NCBI GenBank assembly: GCA_946406585.1
Contig: CAMJLI010000088.1
Span: forward strand, 1-7,959
Source of the DNA: an uncultured Prevotellaceae bacterium
GTDB lineage: Bacteria; Bacteroidota; Bacteroidia; Bacteroidales; Bacteroidaceae
Length of the DNA stretch: 7,959 bases
Direction: 5' to 3'
Of the stretch, positions 1 through 7,133 are shown in pieces. The position numbers were made by a program, and so were the translations under genes. Under the pieces are notes generated by a model. That model made no database searches. It was not told where the DNA came from and saw only the letters and a list, made by a program, of their open reading frames with translations. Within the stretch, counting starts at the first letter, position 1, and each line of letters opens with the position of its first letter.

Positions 1-25
1 CTTCTCCGCAGGCGGCTGTGTCAGC
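1..25 (+). repeat. Degenerate REP-like repeat, copy A
   Basis: This begins with the same CTTCTCC block as the two good copies at 41-74 and 116-149. The tetranucleotide before the hairpin is GCAG instead of GTAG, and a few bases of the stem are missing. A short hairpin remains: GCTG (15-18), loop TGT (19-21), CAGC (22-25). It reads as a decayed member of the same family. More copies may lie to the left of the window. Confidence 0.5.
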
Positions 26-40
26 ATCACGTGGTAGTTT

Positions 41-74
41 CTTCTCCGTAGGCGACGGCTGTGCCGTCGCAAAG
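41..74 (+). repeat. REP-like palindromic repeat, copy B
   Basis: A 34-bp unit repeated at 116-149 with one mismatch. It consists of CTTCTCC, then GTAG (48-51), then a perfect hairpin of GCGACGGC (52-59), loop TGT (60-62) and GCCGTCGC (63-70), then AAAG. A GTAG tetranucleotide directly 5' of an extragenic palindrome is the hallmark of REP sequences recognised by RAYT (REP-associated Y1 tyrosine) transposases, so I infer a REP element read on the plus strand. It lies past the 3' end of the minus-strand barrel gene. No T-run follows the stem on either strand, so it is not an ordinary intrinsic terminator, though it could stabilise the mRNA 3' end. Confidence 0.7.
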
Positions 75-115
75 ATAGTCCTCCAGCCCCTTCCGCTCAC
101 ATCACAAAGCAGGCC

Positions 116-149
116 CTTCTCCGTAGGCGGCGGCTGTGCCGTCGCAAAG
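116..149 (+). repeat. REP-like palindromic repeat, copy C
   Basis: Same 34-bp unit as 41-74, in the same orientation and 75 bp away. GTAG is at 123-126, the stem arms are at 127-134 and 138-145, and the loop TGT is at 135-137. The single difference (G at 130 for A) turns one pair into a G-T wobble on the plus strand, the strand that carries GTAG; on the minus strand the same change gives a C-A mismatch. The hairpin is therefore better kept in plus-strand form. It ends 17 bp before the stop codon of the barrel gene. Confidence 0.7.
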
Positions 150-166
150 TTTCTCCTCCCCTAAGA

Positions 167-1363
167 TCACAGTGCAAACTCAGCAGTAATGCCCCACTTG
201 ATCATATTGCCGGTGCTCGATTTCTCCATCGACTTGTACCAGTCGGCATGCAAACGGGTGTAATGCTTGCCCACCGGCATCTGAACGCCGGCGCCGAGAT
301 ACACGCCAAAGAATGCCGTGTTTTCCCATTCTAAGTCCACTATCTTTTTAGAAGTATAGTACCTGTATTCCTTGTTCCCTAAATGCAGCACGTAGTATCC
401 GCCTCCACGTACAAGAGGCTGGATGCGCCCTTTGCCAAAGCGCTTCACTATACCTAAAGTGGCTGTCACCCTGCTCCTTTCATATACAGTATGAGAAGGC
501 TCAACACCTCCACGAACCACAACATCATGCTCGAATTTCGTTTTTGGAGTATACGAAATGCCAATTTCCATGCTGCCGCCCTTCATCACTCGGTCTATCT
601 CTGTCTCTACGCCAATTCCGAATTCGAATGCACCGCCATGGTAACTCTCGTCCGGCAAGTTTTGATTTACGGTCCTCTCCGAAGCATAGTAGGCAAAACC
701 CGCGAATGCCTTGAAATGCGTTTTCGACCTGTCGGTTTTCTCGTTGTATTCATACACCACACACGAACTGCCGTCGGTACATACGTCGTTGTGATAGTCG
801 CGTACAACCTGTACAAGTTGTTTCCTCGTCATGTCGCTCCCGGTCATTTCTGCCGCGGCTTTCCATGAGTCCTGCAGCAGTATCTTCACTTTGCCGTATT
901 GTTCCTTCTTCTCTTCCAGTTTGTCCTTTTCATTTTGCAGGGTTGATGAAGACAGGAATGCCCTGTTGGTCAGTTGCGCCATCTCACCGTCCTCACGCTC
1001 AAAGAAAAAGTATTCGTTGCGGTCGTATGCCACACAATATAGGTTCATCTTGCCTTGAACCATGAATTCTGCGAAATACAATTGCGGGTCGCCAAAGAGA
1101 GACAGTCGGCGGGTGACAAAATATTTCCCGTTGTTGTCGAACCTGAAACCCTCTATGTCGCCTGGCTTGTATGTGGTACTCACGTTTCCTCCATTGGCCC
1201 AGAACACACATTGTTTTGAAAGGCTTTCGTTGGTACGGAAGTCGATGTTGCCTCTTACGGTATCACCGTTGTTGGTGATGATGTATCCTGGTTGGGGATT
1301 TGTCTGGGCTATTGTCGCTGTGGCAAACACCGCCAACAAGCCGAGAAGAATCATCTTTTTCAT
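167..1363 (-). CDS. Outer-membrane beta-barrel protein with N-terminal Bacteroidota-specific domain
   Basis: 398 residues. Residues 1-19 form a signal peptide (MKK, hydrophobic run, cleavage probable near IA|Q). Residues 26-120 hold a segment I recognise from Bacteroidota proteins: a GYIITNNGDTVRG opening, then KPGDIEGFRF and a KYFVTRRL strand, usually annotated only as hypothetical and sometimes misnamed 'tRNA modification GTPase'; no GTPase motif is present. Residues 140-165 are rich in Glu, Lys and Gln and look helical. From about 215 to the end come alternating amphipathic strands rich in Gly and aromatics, ending EFAL, as in small outer-membrane barrels. It is third in the transcription unit, 42 bp after the transglutaminase-like gene, with no promoter match in the gap. 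The start is supported by the signal peptide. Role inferred: outer-membrane partner of the two proteins encoded upstream. Substrate unknown. Confidence 0.8.
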   Translation of the reverse strand: MKKMILLGLLAVFATATIAQTNPQPGYIITNNGDTVRGNIDFRTNESLSKQCVFWANGGNVSTTYKPGDIEGFRFDNNGKYFVTRRLSLFGDPQLYFAEFMVQGKMNLYCVAYDRNEYFFFEREDGEMAQLTNRAFLSSSTLQNEKDKLEEKKEQYGKVKILLQDSWKAAAEMTGSDMTRKQLVQVVRDYHNDVCTDGSSCVVYEYNEKTDRSKTHFKAFAGFAYYASERTVNQNLPDESYHGGAFEFGIGVETEIDRVMKGGSMEIGISYTPKTKFEHDVVVRGGVEPSHTVYERSRVTATLGIVKRFGKGRIQPLVRGGGYYVLHLGNKEYRYYTSKKIVDLEWENTAFFGVYLGAGVQMPVGKHYTRLHADWYKSMEKSSTGNMIKWGITAEFAL

Positions 1364-1405
1364 TGTTCTGTCAGTTTTATAGTATATAATACAGTCGGTT
1401 TTATT

Positions 1406-3274
1406 CTATTGTGTTTTTTTCAGCACCAGTTTGCGGGCAAAGATCTCTCCCATTTTCTTCTCAAACTGATAATATTTCTCTGCGGTGTCGGGATATGTGC
1501 CGCGGCGGATGAAATAGTCGTTGGTAATGGTGATGGTGCTTTTGTCCACAGAAACGGAAGAGGAGAAATCAACGAAAGGCAATGACGTGGATGTGCTCTC
1601 AGGAACACTCTCCACGGTGTAGCCCTCGGGAATGGTGAACACGATGGTTTCTGTGTTTCGTGAACCATGGGCAACATACAATTCGCTGGCAAGGTGGCTG
1701 TCGGAAGCGGGCGTGAAGTTCTTGTGCAGCAGATTGGTAGGCACGAAGATGCGCGAACCGGTAACACTGGCATACTTCAGACTGTGGGCCGTGAGGTGGT
1801 ATTTGAGAGATGGCGTGCCGTAAGGCTGCGAGGCATCGTCGACGGCTACGGACTGAATCTCGGCCTGTGGCAAATGATAGATGGAGAACATCACCTTCCG
1901 AAGGTCGTTGTCGTCGAGCGTGGCAATGGATTTCATCCCCACATAGCGATGGTAACGGAAGTCCTCGTCGATGGTGATGTCGGCAGACCCATCGGCCGCC
2001 AGGGCTACACGTGCTTCTGTCGTGTTGACATTGAACGAGTCGGGATATTCGGGCAGCGTCACCAACTTCCCTCCTTGGGCGGAAATCTCCAGGGCCTCAT
2101 GCCCGGAAATGTCGTCGTGCACATAACCGAGAGGCAACTGGGGGTTGGTGCACTCCAGCCACAGGGTGTCGGTAGACAAAGGCACCTCGAGAATCATGTG
2201 GTTCATCTGCTGGAAATTGGGGAAGTCGGGAAGCAACTTCTCTTCCCTCGTGCTGATGGCGACACAATGGCTTGGGATGCCTGCTTCGGCAAGAAGGGCC
2301 ATCATGTAGTTGCTCAACGCCTTGCAGTCGCCGAAGCCTTGGCGCCAGACCTCGGAAGCAGTCATGGGCTGGTAGCCGCCGATTCCAAGTTGGATGCTCA
2401 CATACCTCGTGCTCTCTTCGAGAAACTTGTAGAGGGCAGCCACCTTCTCCTTGTCTGAGGCGCAGCCGGCTGTGAGTTGGCGCACCTTTGCCTTGGCTTC
2501 TTCTGGCAACACGCCGCGGTCGGAGAAAAGCGACTGTTCCCATGTCCCCAGGTCTTTCCACGACAAAAGGCTTCCTGTAGTGTTGAAATACGTGAATCGT
2601 GTCGGCGCGAAATACACTTTGGGGGCGATTTCACTTAACGGGAGTCCGTATTTCGAGTTCCATACCGCCTTGATGCTGTCGAGTTGGAAGTGCAGGCTGG
2701 TCTTGCCGTCACGGCTGGTCTTCGATGGAGCGACCGATGAGTGGACCACTTTGTAGCGTAAGGGGTAGTCGGAGGGGTAAGTGATGTCGTAGGTGGCTTT
2801 CTCCACCTCGGTATTGTAACTGTCGAGGGGGGCGAAGATAGGGAAAGAGACATTGTTGCGCTTGAAGTTGACTTTCAGGTCGCACACCGCCACAATAGGA
2901 TAGGATGGTGGGGTCACGTCGAGATACAGCATGTAGCCGTCGGCTGCCAGACCCTCGGAGAATTCGGTTCGCGTCAGGTCTTTCTGCTTGAATGTGCGGA
3001 GCAAATGGCCCGATGCGTCAGAGAGCGTGAGTTGGAACTTCTCCAAAGACATGTCGTTGCTCATATAGATGGAGAAATTGGCATGATGCGCTCCGTTGGC
3101 ATTCTTGATGAGCACAGCACGGTGCTTCGCAAACGAGAATGCCACCTCGCTGGTGATGTCCACTGTGTTGCTTTCCTCCTGCACTATGGCATTGGTGCTC
3201 TGGCTATGCATGGGCGTCGCCCATAACGCAGAAACCAACAGGGTCAGTATCAGTACTTTTCGTGTAAACAACAT
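1406..3274 (-). CDS. DUF3857 / transglutaminase-like exported protein with Cys and His intact
   Basis: 622 residues. An N-terminal signal peptide (1 to about 25, ending near MHSQ) sends it to the periplasm or envelope. Residues about 40-250 form the beta-rich DUF3857-type domain. Residues about 265-385 are a transglutaminase-like core: GYQPMTASEVW, then GFGDCKALSNYM with the nucleophile Cys317, then His359 in QMNHMILEV. Glu374 in LWLECT sits where the family more often has Asp. The C-terminal part is a beta domain (IPEGYTVESVP near 560) followed by a helix and LVLKK, of the kind found after this core in Bacteroidota. The start ATG lies one base after the TGA of the preceding paralogue, so translation is probably coupled. 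Transglutaminase-fold proteins of this group may act as thiol proteases or amide-processing enzymes; the reaction cannot be assigned here. High confidence in family, low in substrate. Confidence 0.9.
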   Translation of the reverse strand: MLFTRKVLILTLLVSALWATPMHSQSTNAIVQEESNTVDITSEVAFSFAKHRAVLIKNANGAHHANFSIYMSNDMSLEKFQLTLSDASGHLLRTFKQKDLTRTEFSEGLAADGYMLYLDVTPPSYPIVAVCDLKVNFKRNNVSFPIFAPLDSYNTEVEKATYDITYPSDYPLRYKVVHSSVAPSKTSRDGKTSLHFQLDSIKAVWNSKYGLPLSEIAPKVYFAPTRFTYFNTTGSLLSWKDLGTWEQSLFSDRGVLPEEAKAKVRQLTAGCASDKEKVAALYKFLEESTRYVSIQLGIGGYQPMTASEVWRQGFGDCKALSNYMMALLAEAGIPSHCVAISTREEKLLPDFPNFQQMNHMILEVPLSTDTLWLECTNPQLPLGYVHDDISGHEALEISAQGGKLVTLPEYPDSFNVNTTEARVALAADGSADITIDEDFRYHRYVGMKSIATLDDNDLRKVMFSIYHLPQAEIQSVAVDDASQPYGTPSLKYHLTAHSLKYASVTGSRIFVPTNLLHKNFTPASDSHLASELYVAHGSRNTETIVFTIPEGYTVESVPESTSTSLPFVDFSSSVSVDKSTITITNDYFIRRGTYPDTAEKYYQFEKKMGEIFARKLVLKKTQ

Positions 3275-3275
3275 G

Positions 3276-5276
3276 TCAACTCTTCTTGAGTACCACCATC
3301 TCGTTGTTCTTCTCCACTATGGAGTCATATATCTGTCGGAGAATGTCGTACTCTTCTGGCAAGAACAGGGTCTTGTTCACAGAGAAACGGCATTGCATAA
3401 CCAGTTTTTCTCCTTGTAAGACATAATTCACACGCAGACTGAGCATCTTGTCGTCGGTGGTGAGGCTGACGGGCTGGGGCATCTCTTCCACCTCATAGCC
3501 CTCGGGCAGACTCAGTGTCGTGACCATGCTCACCGAATACTTGTATGGGTATTCCACAGGAAGGATGCGGGTGACAGCCTTGAACGGCGACTCGCTCATC
3601 ATCGGGATGACAAAGGGATTGACATAGATGTGGGTGCCGTCGGCTTCTACTTTCTTGGTAAAGGAAATCCGCTCCGTGGCCATGGGGAGGAATGCCTCAC
3701 GGTTGTCGATGGCGTATTCGGTAATGGTGATGCCGTCGCGCTCAGCCATTTTGTTGACATACGACAGGCTGTCGTCGGCTTCTCGGAAGTCGCTTTTCAG
3801 CGATGCCGAGAGGTTGCCCTTCATCTGTGAGTTGCAGGTGCCCTTGATGTTGCCTTCGGCATCAAGCGTGCTTTCTACGATGACATTGGCCTTGGAGGCC
3901 TCGAGCGTCTGAAGGTTGAGCCAGTTGCCCTTGCCGTCGTCGGAGAGCAGGAGGGCTTGTTCGGTAAGAAGCAACGGTGGGAGCACGTCGACATATCCGT
4001 CCTCGGCAGAGGCATCTATGAAATGGACACTCTGCCCGTCGACTACTCCAACAACAAGCGTGTTGAGATGGTTCAACGATGGATGGGAAAAGGGCAGACG
4101 ACCCTTTGTGCGACGGCTCATCACCACGGGGCGGGCATCGAGACCTGCCTCACGATAGGCGCTGAGAAGGATGAAGTTGAGGTCGGCATTGCTGCCGGTG
4201 CCGTCTTTGATGGTTTTCGATGCCGACTCAGCGAAAAGCCTGTAGTCGCCATTCCATTTCAGGCGGCTTTTCAAGGCGGTGTAGATGGCTGCCATCTTCT
4301 TCACCACATCGGTCTCTTTTTCCGCTCCGCTCGATGCCACAAGGTCCTTGATGGGACAAGCGCGCTTGATACGCTTGCCGAAGTCTTCATCGGCCATGAG
4401 GAGCCGACCGATTTCCTCCCATGAGGTGGTGTAGTCTTTGTAGAGCGCGCCTGGCACTTCCAGACCACGCAGTTCGGCAGATACTTTCTTGCAATAGTCG
4501 AGAGGACAGAAAACATAGGAGTCCGACTTCATCGCAGGGAGATCGCGGCCTATAAACTCATATCTCGTGCCAGTGCAGGTAAGTGCGTCGCCGTTGCCAT
4601 CTACAAAGCGAAGGCTTTCTTCCTCTATCTTGTTCTCGGTGGCCACAATGCCGCTTTCGTCGATGTTGAATCTGAAATACTCGGGAATGAGCAGGTTGTA
4701 GTAGGTGTAGGCCACGGGGATTTCTGTCTGAGCCACCCATGTGTCGATGTAGAAATAGTAGTTGCTCTCTTTCTTGTATTGGTATTCCACCACGGTGCCT
4801 TCTTTCGCTTGGGGAATGGAGAATTTCATGAGCATGTGACTCTTGTCTATCCTCTCACGCGAAATGTTGTTGTTCTCCATCTTCGTCTTCACCGTCTTGC
4901 CGTTCTCCATGTTGTAAGACCATGCTTTCAAGCCACTGATGGTCTCTTGCATCGACTTGTCCTGCGGATTGTCGATATAGGGTATTTCTACATCGGCATA
5001 TTCCTTGCCTTCGGGCTTGAGAATCTTGATGCGTGTCTTCACCTCCGTATATAACTTGAAGTCTCCAGCCAGAATGTCATACCATACGCGCGTGCTCTGG
5101 TAGAGGATGACGGCTGGTGCCGACTCATCAGGAGCATAGGTCGTCATGGTCAGTTCCTCATTGGAGGGACTCCCGAATTTGAAATTGGGGTTTTGCGCCA
5201 TGAGAACCGTTGAAAAGGCCATGCCCAAAACAAGTAGCATTAGGCTGCGTTTCTGTGTATTAGTCTTCATTTTCAT
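3276..5276 (-). CDS. DUF3857 protein with degenerate (probably inactive) transglutaminase-like core
   Basis: 666 residues, first gene of the three-gene unit. The signal peptide covers residues 1 to about 27 (LMLLVLGMAFSTVLMAQ). A DUF3857-type beta domain covers about 50-260, with YADVEIPY and the YNMENGK and GTVVEYQY strands. The transglutaminase-like core lies at about 320-435. Aligned to the neighbouring paralogue, GTGSNADLNFILL (359-371) matches GFGDCKALSNYMM, putting Asn363 in place of the nucleophilic Cys; LNTLVV puts Thr406 in place of His; Asp421 (FIDAS) is kept. The C-terminus (LPEGYEVEEMP, then a helix and VVLKKS) parallels the paralogue. It is therefore probably a non-catalytic partner or binding protein. 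From memory, Bacteroidota have a subfamily with this kind of change, so it need not be a recent loss. Two in-frame ATGs (5276 and 5270) are possible starts; both leave the signal peptide. A promoter lies 45 bp upstream. Confidence 0.88.
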   Translation of the reverse strand: MKMKTNTQKRSLMLLVLGMAFSTVLMAQNPNFKFGSPSNEELTMTTYAPDESAPAVILYQSTRVWYDILAGDFKLYTEVKTRIKILKPEGKEYADVEIPYIDNPQDKSMQETISGLKAWSYNMENGKTVKTKMENNNISRERIDKSHMLMKFSIPQAKEGTVVEYQYKKESNYYFYIDTWVAQTEIPVAYTYYNLLIPEYFRFNIDESGIVATENKIEEESLRFVDGNGDALTCTGTRYEFIGRDLPAMKSDSYVFCPLDYCKKVSAELRGLEVPGALYKDYTTSWEEIGRLLMADEDFGKRIKRACPIKDLVASSGAEKETDVVKKMAAIYTALKSRLKWNGDYRLFAESASKTIKDGTGSNADLNFILLSAYREAGLDARPVVMSRRTKGRLPFSHPSLNHLNTLVVGVVDGQSVHFIDASAEDGYVDVLPPLLLTEQALLLSDDGKGNWLNLQTLEASKANVIVESTLDAEGNIKGTCNSQMKGNLSASLKSDFREADDSLSYVNKMAERDGITITEYAIDNREAFLPMATERISFTKKVEADGTHIYVNPFVIPMMSESPFKAVTRILPVEYPYKYSVSMVTTLSLPEGYEVEEMPQPVSLTTDDKMLSLRVNYVLQGEKLVMQCRFSVNKTLFLPEEYDILRQIYDSIVEKNNEMVVLKKS

Positions 5277-5320
5277 TTATTTTTGTATGTTATAATTCAG
5301 GTTTGTATAGTAATGGTCCA

Positions 5321-5351
5321 CAAAAATAGATTTTTATGTCAATATAACGAA
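5321..5351 (-). promoter_or_regulatory. Bacteroidota-type sigma(ABfr) promoter for the three-gene unit
   Basis: Read on the minus strand, TATTTTTG (5328 to 5321) fits the Bacteroidota -7 consensus TAnnTTTG at every fixed position. TTCG (5351 to 5348) lies 19 bp upstream and fits the -33 box TTTG with one mismatch; the known spacing is about 19-21 bp. Transcription would begin around 5313-5316, giving a 5' leader of roughly 40 nt before the ATG at 5276. It lies between the lipoprotein stop and the DUF3857 start, where a promoter would be expected. This rests on sequence match only. Confidence 0.55.
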
Positions 5352-5392
5352 GATTGTAACCGAATATTTTGCAATCGGTCTCGTAATCGCAA

Positions 5393-6088
5393 TTATTCTG
5401 CCTTCCACTCCCCGTCAACATAAGTGATTCTGGGCGTCTCGGCAACCACACGGTCTTGAGAGCACTTGGCAAATGCCTTCCAGTAATCTCCCTCGGATGG
5501 AACCTGCGAGGGGCTTAATTCCCAAATAAAATCGCCTATATAGTGTGAGCCACCTTTACTAATTTCTTTACCTTCCTTGTTGAAATATTGATAAGCGACA
5601 CCTACAGTATGAAGAGTAGCGTCCATTTCCTCTAAATCATGAACTTTCACCAGCAACTTGTTGTTCTCTCCCCGACCGATAAATTCAATATTTACTCCTG
5701 AAGTCGTAAAAGACTTGGTTTGCTTGGAATATATTCCTGTATTTTTCTTATTGTAAAGCAAAGTATAGTAATAGGTACGAGAGGGCTCCAATCCGAACAC
5801 ACGAAAACCGTCCTCCTCCTCCGACATAGTATAACACAGTATCATATAAGAAGACATAATGAATTTGTCTTCAATGTTTACTTCCAACTCAATATGACGG
5901 TATCTGTATTTTTTATCGAACGGCAAAAAGGCTGTTGTGCTTTTTATGTCCTGCATAGAAGGAAGATTATCTATCGCCTGAATCAATGCATCTTCATATT
6001 CATTTTCATCATCCTTACATGATACAAAAGTCTGTCCAAGGAGGATGAGGAAAAGAATGAAGATACAAGTGTTTTCTGTTTTTTTCAT
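5393..6088 (-). CDS. Surface lipoprotein with Fn3-like segment, unknown function
   Basis: 231 residues. The signal peptide has a lipobox ending TFVSC, with lipidated Cys24. The next residues, KDDENE, fit the K-(D/E)2 lipoprotein export signal known in Bacteroidota, so I infer display on the cell surface rather than retention in the periplasm. Residues 95-129 (FRVFGLEPSRTYYY ... KSFTT) match the GL-P-TYYY ... FTT signature of fibronectin-III-like domains common in Bacteroidota lipoproteins. A second beta-rich part (about 132-225) ends in TYVDGEWKAE. No catalytic motif was recognised. The start ATG falls at the end of the 31-bp leader shared with the lipoprotein at 6360-7133; the two proteins do not look homologous. 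It is AT-rich compared with the three genes downstream. It might be part of an adhesin or glycan-binding set. Confidence 0.82.
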   Translation of the reverse strand: MKKTENTCIFILFLILLGQTFVSCKDDENEYEDALIQAIDNLPSMQDIKSTTAFLPFDKKYRYRHIELEVNIEDKFIMSSYMILCYTMSEEEDGFRVFGLEPSRTYYYTLLYNKKNTGIYSKQTKSFTTSGVNIEFIGRGENNKLLVKVHDLEEMDATLHTVGVAYQYFNKEGKEISKGGSHYIGDFIWELSPSQVPSEGDYWKAFAKCSQDRVVAETPRITYVDGEWKAE

Positions 6089-6116
6089 GTTCCTAAGTTT
6101 TTATAGTTGTTTGAAA
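6086..6116 (-). repeat. 31-bp leader repeat, copy 1 (start region of lipoprotein 5393-6088)
   Basis: These 31 bases are identical to 7131-7161 and in the same position: on the minus strand both read TTTCAAACAACTATAAAAAC, then TTAGGAAC, then the start ATG. Beyond the identical block, similarity continues weakly (an ACGT-containing stretch, offset by one base). The AGGA in the leader is only two bases from the ATG, so it may be a ribosome-binding element at unusually short spacing. I found no TAnnTTTG promoter within the block. It is probably a shared 5' untranslated or regulatory element copied along with, or fused to, different lipoprotein genes. Confidence 0.8.
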
Positions 6117-6147
6117 ATCACGTATGTGTTTTGTATTTGACTCAACT

Positions 6148-6303
6148 TTATTCGCATATCTCATCAATAGGCAGTCGCAAATAAGGTAGAATTAGTGATA
6201 AAGAGCATTCATCCCATGCCCTATGATTCACTTTTACTTCTTCCTAACCCTCCTGTAGTTGCCCCTGCGAAACTTGCATTACTTTCTTCTTCTTTCGTTC
6301 CAT
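6148..6303 (-). pseudogene. Possible small gene interrupted by one in-frame TAG
   Basis: In the 271-bp gap between the two lipoprotein genes, a frame opens with ATG at 6303 behind TTAGGAACAAT, which shares TTAGGAAC with the leaders of both lipoprotein genes. It gives 19 codons (MERKKKKVMQVSQGQLQEG), a TAG at 6246-6244, then 31 more sense codons in the same frame to TAA at 6150-6148, including VNHRAWDECSLSLILPYLRL. An AGGAGG-like stretch lies around the TAG, so an alternative start at GTG (6231) for the second half is conceivable. TAG also ends the gene at 1406, so recoding is not suggested. I do not recognise the product. A frame of this length could arise by chance. The rest of the gap holds only the leader repeat and no clear terminator. 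Confidence 0.25.
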
Positions 6304-6359
6304 ATTGTTCCTAATTATTGGGATTCGCTGGACAGCAGTCAGTAGAACTTCGCTGACTT

Positions 6360-7133
6360 TCATTCCATGTCCCATGTCAGCGTATAATGGATTACATCTA
6401 CGGTGCCATCTGCAAACTCACGGGTCTTTTCACACGACACCACATGACGGTCTTTTATCGTGTAGTCATAGGTCTCTTTGTATAATAGGTTCAGTGTGTT
6501 ACTGATCACTCCGCCTTTTGGCTTAGTGTCGGTGATGTAGAAAGTATGTGTGAGTGGCAGGTTTCTTGACCTCTCGCCAAATAGCCCCATAACATATAAT
6601 TCTTTTTCGAACGATGGCGGGATTGGCGAGAATTGATAGGCCGCATACGAGGCAGGAATCGATGTGTAAGTGTAGAATTCGCTCTCACCAATACCAACTA
6701 TATTGTCATTCTCCCATTTTATTTCGGTGGGTGGCGACATGGCTGAGGCCCATGCCTCCAGGCGGTTGTTCTTATAGATATAAGATGCAGCCGGAGTGTT
6801 TTTGTCGTATGGGTAAGGGTCGGGATAATACATCCAGTTTTCAATCCTATTGTCTTTTACAGAATAGGCTATCTGATAATTCTCATAATTGCAGTAGATG
6901 GTGTCATTCTGATATACAAATCTCTTCCAGCCTAAGGAGGAGTTTTGTACGCGGTCGATACGCCCTTTTGCGTCGTATGTGTATTTCTCCCAGTGGGTAT
7001 TGTCGTTCATACTGTAGGATATGCCCAGCAATCTCGATGTTGAAGAACTTTCATCATCCATCTCTTTTTCCGAACAACTTGCAAGTGTCTGTGAGCCAAG
7101 AATCAACCAAAGATATAATATCTTTTTCATCAT
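6360..7133 (-). CDS. Lipoprotein with DUF4595/YD-like strand repeats
   Basis: 257 residues. The signal peptide ends in a clear lipobox, TLASC, with lipidated Cys20, followed by SEKEMDDESSS, an acidic and serine-rich linker. The body is made of repeated short strands with Asp/Asn-Gly turns: WEKYTYDAKGRIDRV (48-62), FVYQNDTIYCNY (72-83), IAYSVKDNRIENWMYY (88-103), YIYKNNRLEAW (118-128), IKWENDNIVGI (138-148), and YDYTIKDRHVVSCEKT (222-237). This pattern is typical of Bacteroidota DUF4595-like lipoproteins, which resemble RHS/YD repeats but are short. No enzyme motif is seen. The shared leader places the start at the ATG at 7133 (MMKK); ATG at 7130 is the alternative. It lies 101 bp after the BspA-like gene with its own leader, so it may be separately regulated. 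Likely outer-membrane or surface; function unknown. Confidence 0.8.
   Translation of the reverse strand: MMKKILYLWLILGSQTLASCSEKEMDDESSSTSRLLGISYSMNDNTHWEKYTYDAKGRIDRVQNSSLGWKRFVYQNDTIYCNYENYQIAYSVKDNRIENWMYYPDPYPYDKNTPAASYIYKNNRLEAWASAMSPPTEIKWENDNIVGIGESEFYTYTSIPASYAAYQFSPIPPSFEKELYVMGLFGERSRNLPLTHTFYITDTKPKGGVISNTLNLLYKETYDYTIKDRHVVSCEKTREFADGTVDVIHYTLTWDME

Noticed and set aside
52..145. Hairpins past the barrel gene as a rho-independent terminator
   Set aside because: The stems are strong, but no T-run follows on the minus strand; the sequence after the stem is CCTACGGAGAAG. The repeated unit with GTAG fits a REP element better.
1667..2458. Long plus-strand open frame of 263 codons opposite the active DUF3857 gene
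   Set aside because: It lies wholly antisense to a well-supported gene, has no recognisable domain, and shows the His/Val/Gly-rich composition expected of a mirror frame in GC-richer DNA.
5375..5395. Imperfect hairpin at the stop codon of the lipoprotein at 5393-6088
   Set aside because: Six pairs including two G-U wobbles, next to the stop codon and with no following T-run; not convincing.
6148..6303. Stop-codon readthrough or TAG recoding in the small frame
   Set aside because: TAG is the normal stop of the gene ending at 1406, and there is no suppressor tRNA or recoding element in the window.
6340..6359. Small inverted repeat GTCAG/CTGAC just after the stop of the lipoprotein at 6360-7133
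   Set aside because: Only a 5-bp stem with a 10-base loop and no T-run, so there is not enough to call a terminator.
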